NCBI RefSeq assembly: GCF_003386235.1
Contig: NZ_QRDZ01000045.1
Coordinates: 1 to 64,000 of the forward strand
Direction: 5' to 3'
DNA: 64,000 nt
From: Cohnella phaseoli
GTDB taxonomy: Bacteria > Bacillota > Bacilli > Paenibacillales > Paenibacillaceae
Positions 51,406 through 60,304 of this stretch are shown piece after piece. The position numbers and the translations under genes are program-made. Under the pieces are notes generated by a model, which made no database searches, was not told where the DNA came from, and was given only the letters and a program-made list of their open reading frames with translations. Position 1 is the first letter of the stretch. Each line of letters begins with the position of its first letter.

Positions 51406-52434
51406 ATGAATCAGGCGCCTCTATTGGAACTCAACAACTTGAAGACGCATTTTCATACGGAGCGGGGCAGGGCGACGGCCGTCGGCGGAGTCAGCTTTAC
51501 GATGGATCGCGGTGAAATTATCGGCATCGTAGGCGAGTCGGGCTGCGGTAAAAGCGTCATGTCGCAATCGATCCTGCGGCTGCTTGAGCATACCGATTCG
51601 GTCGAATACGAGGGCGAGGTTCTGTTCGAGGGCGAAAACCTGCTGGACATGCCTCTGTCCAAGCTGCGAGCCGTTCGCGGCAACGACATCTCGATGATTT
51701 TCCAGGATCCGCTCACCTCGCTTAATCCGGTATACACGATCGGCAACCAGATCGAGGAGACGCTGCGGCTGCACAAGAAGCTGTCGAAGAAGGAAGCGCG
51801 CAAGAAAGCGATTGAAATTCTGGGCTTGACGGGCATCCCATCCCCGGAGACGCGTGTGGACGATTATCCGCACCAGCTTTCCGGCGGCATGCAGCAGCGG
51901 GCGATGATCGCAATGGCGCTGGCCTGCGAGCCGAAGCTGCTGATCGCAGACGAGCCCACGACGGCGCTGGACGTCACGATTCAAGCGCAAATTTTGGAAC
52001 TGATCACAGAGCTGAATCGGACATTGGGGATGGGCGTTCTGTTCATTACGCACGACCTGGGGGTCGTAGCGGAAATCTGTACCGGAGTCAAAGTCATGTA
52101 TTTGGGCCGTATTGTCGAGGAGGCGCCGACGGAGCAGTTGTTCCGCTCGCCGCTTCATCCGTATACGCGAGGACTGCTTCAATCAATTCCGAAGCTGGAC
52201 GGAGACCGCAACGAGAAGCTGCATGTGATTGAAGGAACAGTGCCTTCGCTATTCGATATTCCGCGCGGGTGCGGCTTCTCGACTCGTTGCCCTTATGCGG
52301 ACGAGAAGTGCCGTAACGAAGACCCGGTGATGCTGCAAGCTGACGAGCGGCACCGGGTCAGATGCTGGCATTACGCCGAGATCGACGCGATGGAAGAGAG
52401 GAGGAACGGGGATGGCGAAGCAGTTGGCGGCTGA
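51406..52434 (+). CDS. dppD: Peptide ABC transporter ATPase (DppD/OppD type)
   Basis: The 342-residue ATPase has Walker [10 protein letters not shown], signature L-S-G-G-M-Q-Q-R, Walker [13 protein letters not shown] and the C-terminal oligopeptide cysteine motif ([14 protein letters not shown]) that may bind an Fe-S cluster. GGAGGATGAG precedes the ATG. It overlaps the partner ATPase gene by 23 nt. Confidence 0.92.
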   Translation: MNQAPLLELNNLKTHFHTERGRATAVGGVSFTMDRGEIIGIVGESGCGKSVMSQSILRLLEHTDSVEYEGEVLFEGENLLDMPLSKLRAVRGNDISMIFQDPLTSLNPVYTIGNQIEETLRLHKKLSKKEARKKAIEILGLTGIPSPETRVDDYPHQLSGGMQQRAMIAMALACEPKLLIADEPTTALDVTIQAQILELITELNRTLGMGVLFITHDLGVVAEICTGVKVMYLGRIVEEAPTEQLFRSPLHPYTRGLLQSIPKLDGDRNEKLHVIEGTVPSLFDIPRGCGFSTRCPYADEKCRNEDPVMLQADERHRVRCWHYAEIDAMEERRNGDGEAVGG

Positions 52435-53398
52435 GCCGATACTGGAAGTCAACGAATTGGTCAAGAAGTTTCCCGTGTACGGCCCTTTCGGAAGGCTGGT
52501 TGGCCCCAAGGCTCATGTGAATGCGGTCAGGGAAGCGACCTTCCGCATGTACGAAGGAGAGACGTACGGCCTCGTCGGCGAATCGGGTTCGGGCAAGAGT
52601 ACGACCGGACGCGCTATCCTCGGCCTGACTCCCGCCACCTCGGGGGAGGTGCTCTATCGGGGCAAGGATCTCGTCAAGCTGTCGCAACAGGAACTGCGCA
52701 GCATTCGCAAGGACATTCAGTTCGTGTTCCAGGACCCGCTCTCTTCCTTGAATCCGCGCAAACGAATTGGCGACATTCTCGAAGAGCCTCTGATCATTCA
52801 TAAAATCGGCAATCGGGAGCAGCGACAGGAGAAGGTGTTCCGCATTCTTGAGGTCGTAGGCCTGCAGCCGGAGCATTATTTCCGTTATCCGCACGAATTT
52901 TCCGGCGGCCAACGGCAGCGGATCGGATTGGCCCGGGCCCTGATCGTCAATCCGAAAATGATGATCTGCGACGAGCCGGTGTCGGCGCTCGACGTATCCA
53001 TTCAGTCGCAAATTCTGAATATGCTGCGCGGACTTCAAGCCGAACTAGGCTTGACGATGCTGTTTATCACGCATGACATCAGCGTCGTTCGCTATATTTC
53101 CGACCGGATCGGCATTATGTACTTGGGCGCAATCGTCGAGGAAGCGCCCACGGACGATTTGTTTGTCGAGCCTCTGCATCCGTATACGAAGGCGCTGCTA
53201 TCGGCGGTTCCCGATTATACCCGCAGCCGGCTGAAGGAACGGATCGTTCTGAAGGGCGAGATTCCTTCGCCGCTGTCTCCGCCGTCAGGCTGTGCGTTCC
53301 ATACGCGCTGCCCGCTGGCGACAGACAAATGCAGAGTCGATCGTCCTGCGGCCAGAGAGGTTCGGCCGGGACATCGAGTTGCTTGCCATTACGTGTAA
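52412..53398 (+). CDS. dppF: Peptide ABC transporter ATPase (DppF/OppF type)
   Basis: The 328-residue partner ATPase has Walker A G-E-S-G-S-G-K-S-T, signature F-S-G-G-Q-R-Q-R, Walker B M-I-C-D-E-P-V-S-A-L-D and the C-terminal motif C-A-F-H-T-R-C-P-L-A-T-D-K-C. With the DppD-like protein it powers peptide import. GGAGGAACGGGG precedes the ATG inside the end of the previous gene. Confidence 0.92.
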   Translation: MAKQLAAEPILEVNELVKKFPVYGPFGRLVGPKAHVNAVREATFRMYEGETYGLVGESGSGKSTTGRAILGLTPATSGEVLYRGKDLVKLSQQELRSIRKDIQFVFQDPLSSLNPRKRIGDILEEPLIIHKIGNREQRQEKVFRILEVVGLQPEHYFRYPHEFSGGQRQRIGLARALIVNPKMMICDEPVSALDVSIQSQILNMLRGLQAELGLTMLFITHDISVVRYISDRIGIMYLGAIVEEAPTDDLFVEPLHPYTKALLSAVPDYTRSRLKERIVLKGEIPSPLSPPSGCAFHTRCPLATDKCRVDRPAAREVRPGHRVACHYV

Positions 53399-53473
53399 GG
53401 GATAGTTCACTGCCATTGCCATTAACATTAACTTTGCCACTACAACTACGACTTCCAAGGGAGAGATACAGCT

Positions 53474-53860
53474 ATGACAACGGTGAGAATTACGCAAGGA
53501 CAGAACGTCGTTTACAACGAAGCGGGTCTGCAGGTCATCGGCACCACGGCGCCTAACCGCAGCGGGCTGAATCCGAAGGAGCTGCTGGAGGCCGCGCTCG
53601 GTCTGTGCGTGTCGATCTCGATGCAAAAGAAGCTTGCCCGCGACGGAGTGGACTACGACGCCTCCGAAATCGAGATCGAGATAGCGGCGAGCAAGGCTCA
53701 GGGCGTGACGGATCGCTTTACGGACTTCAAGGTAACGCTGAAGCTGCCCGATTCGCTGGACGAGGCGTACAAGCACGAGCTGATCGAAGCGGCCGAAGAG
53801 GTGTGCACCATCGGCAACACGCTGAGAAACGGCGCGGCGATCGAGACGGTAGAGGTATAA
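53474..53860 (+). CDS. OsmC/Ohr-family protein
   Basis: The 128-residue protein has the OsmC fold pattern G-L-N-P-K-E-L-L-E-A-A-L-G-L-C and E-E-V-C-T-I-G-N-T-L. The two cysteines C45 and C101 sit where peroxidatic and resolving cysteines lie in thiol peroxidases of this family. It probably detoxifies organic hydroperoxides, though many members are uncharacterised. AAGGGAGAG precedes the ATG. It starts 75 nt after the transporter operon and ends in its own terminator, so it may be read as the last gene of that transcript. Confidence 0.87.
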   Translation: MTTVRITQGQNVVYNEAGLQVIGTTAPNRSGLNPKELLEAALGLCVSISMQKKLARDGVDYDASEIEIEIAASKAQGVTDRFTDFKVTLKLPDSLDEAYKHELIEAAEEVCTIGNTLRNGAAIETVEV

Positions 53861-53877
53861 TCGGTGAGGACGGAAGA

Positions 53878-53909
53878 TGGAGCGGGGAGAGATCCCCGAT
53901 CCATTTTTT
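53878..53909 (+). terminator. Rho-independent terminator
   Basis: TGGA and CGGGGA pair with TCCCCG and TCCA on a GAGA loop, with one or two unpaired bases, followed by TTTTTT. Confidence 0.8.
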
Positions 53910-54044
53910 CGTATACGTCCGATAGCATCGACGCGAGTTCGGGATGGGACAGACAAGGCGGATTCTGCTGCTAGAATTCAAAGTGGACACCCGCTGAGAG
54001 CATTCTCCGCTCTACTTGGTTGACGGGGCGGTGGGGGAGCAATT

Positions 54045-54175
54045 TTAGGTGGAAAATCCGCGCTAATTTTGTCGAATTGAGGATATGAGTCGATTTAAAG
54101 CGGGAGACCCGCTTTAATTTCCTCAAAAGAGAAAATTCTCCGATTTAAAGCGGAAGACCCGCTCTAGTTTCGCCT
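54045..54175. repeat. Tandem 50-bp units, each with an internal hairpin
   Basis: Two clear copies start at 54091 and 54141 with CGATTTAAAGCGG. Each contains AAAGCGGG-AGA-CCCGCTTT or its variant. A more diverged copy (CCGCGCTAATTTTGTCG) precedes them. The gap 53910-54731 otherwise shows no convincing gene. Confidence 0.55.
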
Positions 54176-54514
54176 AAAAGGGCCACCTCTCCTTAGATCC
54201 TGCCAGTTACCCTACAGTTACAGCTTCCCTGATCGAACGTAACGTACCGATCGGTCTCGTTCGGGCCTACGATGACTGCTTATAGTCACCATTTTTCCAA
54301 TCATAGTATTTTATCTTCATTCCTGCGGCAAGGAGTCAATTCTTAAATAAGGGTCATAATCAGACATGAATCACAGTTTACAAAATAGGGAATCACTTGA
54401 TATTATGAAGCAATAATCAAACGCGATGACGAGAAGAGTAAGGGAAGATATGCTTGCACAGAGAGCTCCGGCAGCTGAAAAGGAGCCAAGAACGTTTCCC
54501 AGAAGCAAACAAGC

Positions 54515-54559
54515 AAGACCGTTCCTGTAATGGCCTCTAATGGCACAAGGGACGGTCTT
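54515..54559. terminator. Isolated terminator-like hairpin
   Basis: AAGACCGTTCCTGT pairs with ACAAGGGACGGTCTT apart from a small bulge. Only TTTCCC follows on the plus strand. No gene ends directly beside it, so it may be a relic. Confidence 0.4.
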
Positions 54560-54731
54560 TCCCGTTGTGGGGAGCAATTCGTTCGAAATGCGAGCAGCTT
54601 CGTATACCCGGAATTCAGTTGGACGTTCCAACGCCTAACAGACATGTGCAAGTTCTCCACTCCAGCCTTGTTGTGGCGATCGGCCGAGTTATAGTAAGAT
54701 TAATCCCAAATAAACGATCGAGGATACAGCC

Positions 54732-56105
54732 ATGCAATTGCCGCAACTATTTTTAGATAAAATGAAAGAGCTACTGCGCGAAGAATACGAGGCTTTCGAG
54801 GCCAGCTATGACAATGAGAAAGCCCAGGGGCTGCGAGTAAATCCGTTAAAGATATCGGCGGAGCAATTGCTTCGCATTGCGCCTTTCGAATTAATTGGCG
54901 TGCCGTGGGTGCCGGAAGGGTTCTATTATGGAAAGGAAGACCGTCCTGGCAAGCATCCTTACCATGAGGCGGGATTGTTTTATATTCAGGAGCCTAGCGC
55001 GATGGCCGTCGGCGCGCTCGTGGACCCGCAGCCGGGAGAAACGGTGCTCGACTTGTGCGCCGCTCCGGGAGGGAAAACGACGCATCTGGCCGGCCGGATG
55101 AACGGGGAAGGACTGCTGATCGCCAACGAGCCGCATCCCGCCCGCGCAAAAATCTTGTCCCAGAACATTGAGCGTCTGGGTATACGCAATGCGGTCGTGA
55201 CCAATGAGATGCCGGACAAGCTAGCCGACAGGTTTTCAGCGTTCTTCGACCGAATTCTGGTCGACGCCCCGTGCTCGGGCGAAGGCATGTTTCGCAAAGA
55301 TCCGGACGCCTGCGCCGAATGGAGCCCCGAACATGTGACGATGTGCGCGAGTCGGCAGCTCGATATTCTAGAAAGCGCCGCAAGGATGCTGAAGCCAGGC
55401 GGGCGGCTCGTCTACTCGACATGCACGTTTTCCCCGGAAGAGAACGAAGGAACGATCAGCAGGTTCGTGGCGCTTCATCCGGAATTTGTGATTGAGGACG
55501 CGCAAGCTTATGAAGGGTTTGACCAAGGTAGAGCGGACTGGACTTCGGACGCTGCGTCCGGCATTGGCGAGACGCTGCGACTGTGGCCGCACCGCATTCG
55601 CGGCGAGGGCCATTACGCCGCCGTGCTGAGGAAGACGGACGGAGAAGAGGAGCCGGCAAGACGCAAGTACGCCAAAGGCTTGAGCGACCGCAAAGCGTTG
55701 AAGGACTATTTCGCATTTGCCGAAGAGACGTTGGTTGCAAAGCCCTCCGGCGAATTTACCCTGTTTGGAGATCAACTGTACATTTTGCCCGCAGGGATGC
55801 TCTCTCTCGATCAACTGAAGATTGTCCGGCCGGGATGGCATTTGGGCACGTTAAAGAAAAACCGCTTCGAGCCCTCGCATGCGTTAGCTTTGTCGCTGAA
55901 GGCCAATGAGGCTCGGAATAGCCTCAGCTTAACCGCTGATTCGCCACAGACGCTTGCTTATTTGAAGGGCGAAGCATTGAAGGTCGACGGGCCGAAGGGA
56001 TGGCATCTCGTCGATGTCGACGGCTTTTCGCTTGGCTGGGGCAAGCTGGCGGACGGAACGCTGAAAAATCATTTTCCGAAGGGGCTTCGGTGGACTGGGG
56101 GATGA
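54732..56105 (+). CDS. 16S rRNA (cytosine-5) methyltransferase, RsmF/NOP2 family
   Basis: It uses S-adenosylmethionine to methylate a cytosine in RNA, most likely 16S rRNA. The 457-residue protein has an N-terminal RNA-binding part with G-L-R-V-N-P-L-K and the SAM site D-L-C-A-A-P-G-G-K-T. The two catalytic cysteines are in D-A-P-C-S-G-E-G-M-F-R-K (C181) and Y-S-T-C-T-F-S-P-E-E-N-E (C231). A C-terminal PUA-like extension (about 310-457) separates RsmF-like proteins from RsmB, which instead has an N-terminal NusB domain. GAGGA lies 8 nt before the ATG. The gene stands alone. Confidence 0.9.
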   Translation: MQLPQLFLDKMKELLREEYEAFEASYDNEKAQGLRVNPLKISAEQLLRIAPFELIGVPWVPEGFYYGKEDRPGKHPYHEAGLFYIQEPSAMAVGALVDPQPGETVLDLCAAPGGKTTHLAGRMNGEGLLIANEPHPARAKILSQNIERLGIRNAVVTNEMPDKLADRFSAFFDRILVDAPCSGEGMFRKDPDACAEWSPEHVTMCASRQLDILESAARMLKPGGRLVYSTCTFSPEENEGTISRFVALHPEFVIEDAQAYEGFDQGRADWTSDAASGIGETLRLWPHRIRGEGHYAAVLRKTDGEEEPARRKYAKGLSDRKALKDYFAFAEETLVAKPSGEFTLFGDQLYILPAGMLSLDQLKIVRPGWHLGTLKKNRFEPSHALALSLKANEARNSLSLTADSPQTLAYLKGEALKVDGPKGWHLVDVDGFSLGWGKLADGTLKNHFPKGLRWTGG

Positions 56106-56272
56106 GCGCTTCATGACGTAACCAACGGAAGCAAAAAGCTTGTCCATCAAGTGTATATTAGCTAAAATAGAGAAAAGGTCCCTGACTCCTTTCGACCCCG
56201 AGGAGGATCATAACCTATCGAATGGCAAAGCTAGTCTGCGGTACATTTGAAGGATTATGGGGAGGAAGAGGC

Positions 56273-56686
56273 ATGAGCGAACAAGTATTGGAGTCCATTC
56301 TCACCGAATTGCAGCAGGTCAATCGGCGGCTGGACGGGATGGATCAAAGGTTTGATCGTGTTGAACAGCGGTTGGATGGGATGGATCAGAGGTTCGATCG
56401 TGTTGAACAGCGATTGGACGGTATCGAACAGCGTATGGACGGTATCGAACGACGGATGGACAGCATGGAAGAGAAGCTTGACCAAGTCAAAGTTGCGGCT
56501 GTCGAGACCCGGCAATGGGTACGGAAAATCGAGGGTGTCCAAGAGCAGCATTCATCGACGATCGAAACATTGACGATCGAAACGCTGACAATGGGGCAGG
56601 AACGCCAAGGCAAGATCATCGAGTCGCTCGCTTTGAAATCGCTCGAACATGATACTGATATTCGCGCGCTTAAGCGCGCCAAATAA
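56273..56686 (+). CDS. Small coiled-coil protein with 14-residue repeats
   Basis: The 137-residue protein is dominated by heptads. The unit R-L-D-G-M-D-Q-R-F-D-R-V-E-Q occurs twice exactly (DNA at 56327-56368 and 56369-56410), then degenerates into R-L-D-G-I-E-Q and R-M-D-S-M-E-E-K-L-D. The start ATG 56273 follows GGGGAGGAAGAGG; the frame is open upstream without a matching site. Such proteins are common in Bacillales and of unknown function. It probably forms a long parallel coiled coil in the cytoplasm. Confidence 0.8.
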   Translation: MSEQVLESILTELQQVNRRLDGMDQRFDRVEQRLDGMDQRFDRVEQRLDGIEQRMDGIERRMDSMEEKLDQVKVAAVETRQWVRKIEGVQEQHSSTIETLTIETLTMGQERQGKIIESLALKSLEHDTDIRALKRAK

Positions 56687-56698
56687 ATTTAAACATAG

Positions 56699-56735
56699 AG
56701 AGCTGTTGCGGAGTTGCCGCGCAGCTCTTCTTTGT
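56699..56735 (+). terminator. Rho-independent terminator
   Basis: AGAGCTG pairs with CAGCTCT around an inner GCGG/CCGC stem, followed by TCTTTGTTT. Confidence 0.7.
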
Positions 56736-56853
56736 TTGCCGCTGACAAGGCGAGGAATTCATCTGGATCATGTCGAATATTACTGAATTTCGGAATACTA
56801 TGTAAGTTGAACCAAAGAGACGTCGAAGAAGTGTTTGTCGGAGGAGGTTAGAA

Positions 56854-58650
56854 ATGAGACGCTGGCTCGCGAAATCGCTGAAACGAAAGTTAACGCTGCT
56901 GCTCGTGTTCGCGATCTTGGTTCCGATGCTGATTACCGGTATCGTTTCTTATCGGATCGCCGCTTCCGTAACGGAGGAGAAGGCGAAGCAGTCGGGGATG
57001 AATACGTTGAAGCAGGTGAAGGACAAGCTTGAATTCGTCATTCAGGACGTGGAGAATATGTCCATTTTCTTGATCGGCGAGAAAGACATTCAGCTTTATC
57101 TGGACAACAAGACGGAGGACGTCACCCGCTACTCTCTGATTATCGGGACGCTGACGAACTTGGCATTTTCCAAAAAATACATCTCTAATATTACGATCAA
57201 ACCGCTGGATGGCAAGCCGGAGCTGTCCAACTCGACCATTCTCGAATCCGGGCTGCCCCCGCTGCTGGAGCAGTTCAAGATGGATTACCGGAAAACCTCG
57301 AAATGGTGGACATCCCTGTATACAAATTATACGAACGAGGGCGTCAAGCAGGTGGTCTCGATTGTGCGGCCGATTCGAAATTTTTACAATTTCCGCGAGA
57401 TCGGCTGGATTTCGGTCAGTCTCGACCAGAAGGAGATCGAACGCTTCATCAACGAAGCGGCGTGGGAGAAGAGCGGCTATGTTCTGCTCCTCGACAAAGA
57501 GGACAGAATCATTTCCGTCTCCGGCGGCGATCCGTCGTGGCTATCCAGGCCCATCGCCGAGGTAATGCCTCATATGGAGCAGTTGAACGAAGCTAGCGGG
57601 GTACTTCAATACGGAAAAGGAAAAGAGCAGAAGACGATCCTGTACAATACGATCCCAAACTTGGGCTGGAAGCTTGTCGGCTTCATTCCGACGCGGGTTT
57701 ATGGGGCGCAGAACGCCTATGTGCTGAGCGTAACGGCGTTTGCGACGGGAATCGCGCTGGTGCTCGCCGTCGGACTCATGCTGCTGTTCGTCCAGTGGGT
57801 GACCAAGCCTCTGACCGTTCTGACGAAGTATTTGAGGCATGTGAACCCGGACGATCCGATTCCGCTCTATCCCGTTCGAAGCACGGACGAGATCGGGCTG
57901 CTCGTGCGCAGCTACAATAAGCTCGGCGACAAAATCGACCTGCTCAAGGACCAGGTCCAGAAAAACGAAGCGAAGAAAAAGGAAGCGGACATGCAGGCGC
58001 TTCAGGCGCAGATCAATCCGCATTTTCTGTACAATACGCTATCTTCGATTCAGTGGATCGCGCTAATGAACAAGGACAAGCAAATTGCCGAGATGGTCGG
58101 CGCGCTCAGCGATTTTATGAGATTCAGCTTGAACAAGGGCGAGGAGTATTGTCAGCTTCGTCAAGAGATCGCTCATGCGCAGAACTACGCGTACATACAG
58201 TCCATTCGTTTCCCCGATCAATTCGAGCTCGAATTTTTCGTCGATCCAAGCCTGCTGGATTTGCCCATCTTGAAGCTGCTGTTTCAGCCGCTTATAGAGA
58301 ACAGTCTGATCCACGGCATTCAGAAAAAGAAGGAGAAGGGGCAAGTGTTCGTGCATGGGGAGCGAAACGGAGACGCGATGAAGTTTGTGGTCGAGGATAC
58401 GGGCATCGGCATCGAAGAAGCGACGCTGCGGAACATTAGAGCCCGAATGTATGCGGATGCCGACTCGGCGCCGAGCCCACGCAATGGAGACGCGGCGAAG
58501 CCGAATACCGGAAGCTACGGCCTGCTGAACGTTCACCGGCGGCTCCGCTTGCACTATGGCAGCGAGTCCGGCTTGACGATCGACAGTCAGGCGGGTCGCG
58601 GCACGCGAATTTCGTTCCTGATACCGCTTAAGGAGGGGCAACAGCCATGA
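56854..58650 (+). CDS. Sensor histidine kinase, YesM family
   Basis: The 598-residue membrane sensor has transmembrane helices at about 13-35 and 291-313 around an extracellular Cache-type domain. A HAMP domain and the block Q-A-Q-I-N-P-H-F-L-Y-N-T (H390) follow, then an ATPase domain with Q-P-L-I-E-N-S-L-I-H-G-I and D-T-G-I-G-I. GGAGGAGG precedes the ATG. The gene overlaps its regulator by 4 nt (ATGA). By position it senses the sugar brought in by the importer at 60305-63524. Confidence 0.9.
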   Translation: MRRWLAKSLKRKLTLLLVFAILVPMLITGIVSYRIAASVTEEKAKQSGMNTLKQVKDKLEFVIQDVENMSIFLIGEKDIQLYLDNKTEDVTRYSLIIGTLTNLAFSKKYISNITIKPLDGKPELSNSTILESGLPPLLEQFKMDYRKTSKWWTSLYTNYTNEGVKQVVSIVRPIRNFYNFREIGWISVSLDQKEIERFINEAAWEKSGYVLLLDKEDRIISVSGGDPSWLSRPIAEVMPHMEQLNEASGVLQYGKGKEQKTILYNTIPNLGWKLVGFIPTRVYGAQNAYVLSVTAFATGIALVLAVGLMLLFVQWVTKPLTVLTKYLRHVNPDDPIPLYPVRSTDEIGLLVRSYNKLGDKIDLLKDQVQKNEAKKKEADMQALQAQINPHFLYNTLSSIQWIALMNKDKQIAEMVGALSDFMRFSLNKGEEYCQLRQEIAHAQNYAYIQSIRFPDQFELEFFVDPSLLDLPILKLLFQPLIENSLIHGIQKKKEKGQVFVHGERNGDAMKFVVEDTGIGIEEATLRNIRARMYADADSAPSPRNGDAAKPNTGSYGLLNVHRRLRLHYGSESGLTIDSQAGRGTRISFLIPLKEGQQP

Positions 58651-60215
58651 AAATCATGATTGTCGACGACGAGGTTATTATCCGCAACGGCCTGTGCACA
58701 GTAATTGATTGGAAGGAGCTCGGGCTGGATTTGATCCCGCCGGCCGCCTCCGCGGAAGAGGCGCTGGAACGAATTCCGGACGAGAAACCGAACATTCTGC
58801 TTACCGATATTCGGATGACGGGCATGGACGGCATCGAGCTGATGAAGGAAGTGAAGCGGATGCTGCCCGACACGGAAGTGATCATTCTGTCCGGCTTCGA
58901 CGACTTTGCATACGTTCAACAGGCGCTTCGCGGCGGCGTCACCGACTATTTGCTGAAAACGAGCCGACCGGAAGAGATTATTAAGGCGGCGCTGAAAGCG
59001 AAGCAAAATATTTTGGACAAAAGAGAGCTGCTGAAGCAGGAACTGCGTCAGCGCAACGAGTTGAACAGACAGACGTTGATGAAGCTGCTGAACGGCGGCA
59101 AGGAAGACGCCAGCGCGGACGAGTTGAATACGATCAACGAATGGCTCCGCAAGCAGGATGGACAATCGAACGACGATGGGGAATTTTCCATGAGGGTCGT
59201 AATCGTCTCGGCTTCCGGTTGGGGGGATAAGCGTTTCGAGGGATTGTTAATCGGAGCGGTGGACAACATTATGAGCGAGCTACTAACCTGCATGACGCTT
59301 CCGGACAAGGAGCGCCTTATCGTCGTGCTGCGCGAAGAGGCGGGAGCGTCCGACGAAGCTTCGCTGGCCCGCGAGATGAAACGGATCGGACAAATTCTCA
59401 AGTGCGAGACTTTCGCCGCGCTCGGGCGGTCCGTGGGCGGCTGCGAGCAATTGTCGGCATCCTTCGCGGAGGCCGATCGGATTTATTCGTTTAAGGGCTT
59501 GATCGGAAGCAGCGGATTGTTTTCCTCCGAGCATCTGAAGAGCAGAACGGGCGGCAGAACGTTGTGCTCCGAGCAGGAGGAGGCGGAACTGTCGGCGCTG
59601 CTGATGAGCAACGATGCGACCGGTCTTAGACATTGGACGAACCAGACGGTCAGGGCGCAGGTGGAAGACCCGGCGGCCACGCCGTCTACGCTGCAAGCCT
59701 ATTTGCATTCCGTCGTTATTGCGGGCCATCGCTGGCTGGAACGAACGCGCACGGGAGAGTCGGCCGGAGAACTGGGAGCGCAATCGGCAGTCGTCTACGA
59801 TTGGGGAGGACGGCCGGAAGACGAAGTGTTTAGAAGCCTTTCCGCGATTATGGCGGCTTATCATCAATCGGTGGACCGATCTCGCTTCGCGTATATCCGC
59901 AAGGCGACCGACTACATTCGCGAGCATCTCGATCAGCCGCTGTCGCTGCAGCAGGTGGCCGGCTTCGTGCATTCCAATCCGAATCATTTCAGCGAGGTGT
60001 TTAAGCGGGAGACGGGAATGACCTACCTTGAATTCGTCACGCAGGAGCGGATGCGCAAAGCCGCCGAATTGCTGCACGGCACGCCGATCAAGGTAGCCGA
60101 TATCGCCAATCGGGTAGGCTATGCGGATATTAAGTACTTTACTCAGCAATTTAAGAAGCATACCGGCAAAACTCCGTCCGAATACCGGCAGTCGCCGAAA
60201 GAAGCTGAGAGATGA
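58647..60215 (+). CDS. YesN-type response regulator (REC plus AraC HTH)
   Basis: The 522-residue regulator has a receiver domain (M-I-V-D-D-E, D54 in L-L-T-D-I-R-M-T-G-M-D, where Thr replaces the usual Pro) and a variable middle part. The C-terminal double helix-turn-helix has V-H-S-N-P-N-H-F-S-E-V-F-K and V-G-Y-A-D-I-K-Y-F-T-Q-Q-F-K. AAGGAGGGG precedes the ATG. The sugar-binding lipoprotein gene starts 89 nt downstream and is the likely target. Confidence 0.9.
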   Translation: MKIMIVDDEVIIRNGLCTVIDWKELGLDLIPPAASAEEALERIPDEKPNILLTDIRMTGMDGIELMKEVKRMLPDTEVIILSGFDDFAYVQQALRGGVTDYLLKTSRPEEIIKAALKAKQNILDKRELLKQELRQRNELNRQTLMKLLNGGKEDASADELNTINEWLRKQDGQSNDDGEFSMRVVIVSASGWGDKRFEGLLIGAVDNIMSELLTCMTLPDKERLIVVLREEAGASDEASLAREMKRIGQILKCETFAALGRSVGGCEQLSASFAEADRIYSFKGLIGSSGLFSSEHLKSRTGGRTLCSEQEEAELSALLMSNDATGLRHWTNQTVRAQVEDPAATPSTLQAYLHSVVIAGHRWLERTRTGESAGELGAQSAVVYDWGGRPEDEVFRSLSAIMAAYHQSVDRSRFAYIRKATDYIREHLDQPLSLQQVAGFVHSNPNHFSEVFKRETGMTYLEFVTQERMRKAAELLHGTPIKVADIANRVGYADIKYFTQQFKKHTGKTPSEYRQSPKEAER

Positions 60216-60304
60216 CCCCCCTCGTTCCGAAGTTTATCCCGTTATCCCGATTGTTGTCGCCTTGTATACTGAACTTGTAACGAGAGACGAGGAGGGCATA
60301 ACGA

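Noticed and set aside
54091-54171. CRISPR array
   Set aside because: Only two or three units of about 50 bp, each internally palindromic, without unique spacers of constant length and without cas genes.
54371-54660. Two overlapping 85-residue minus-strand frames in the large gap
   Set aside because: They lie in different frames over the same DNA, include a hairpin, and have no ribosome binding site or recognisable motif.
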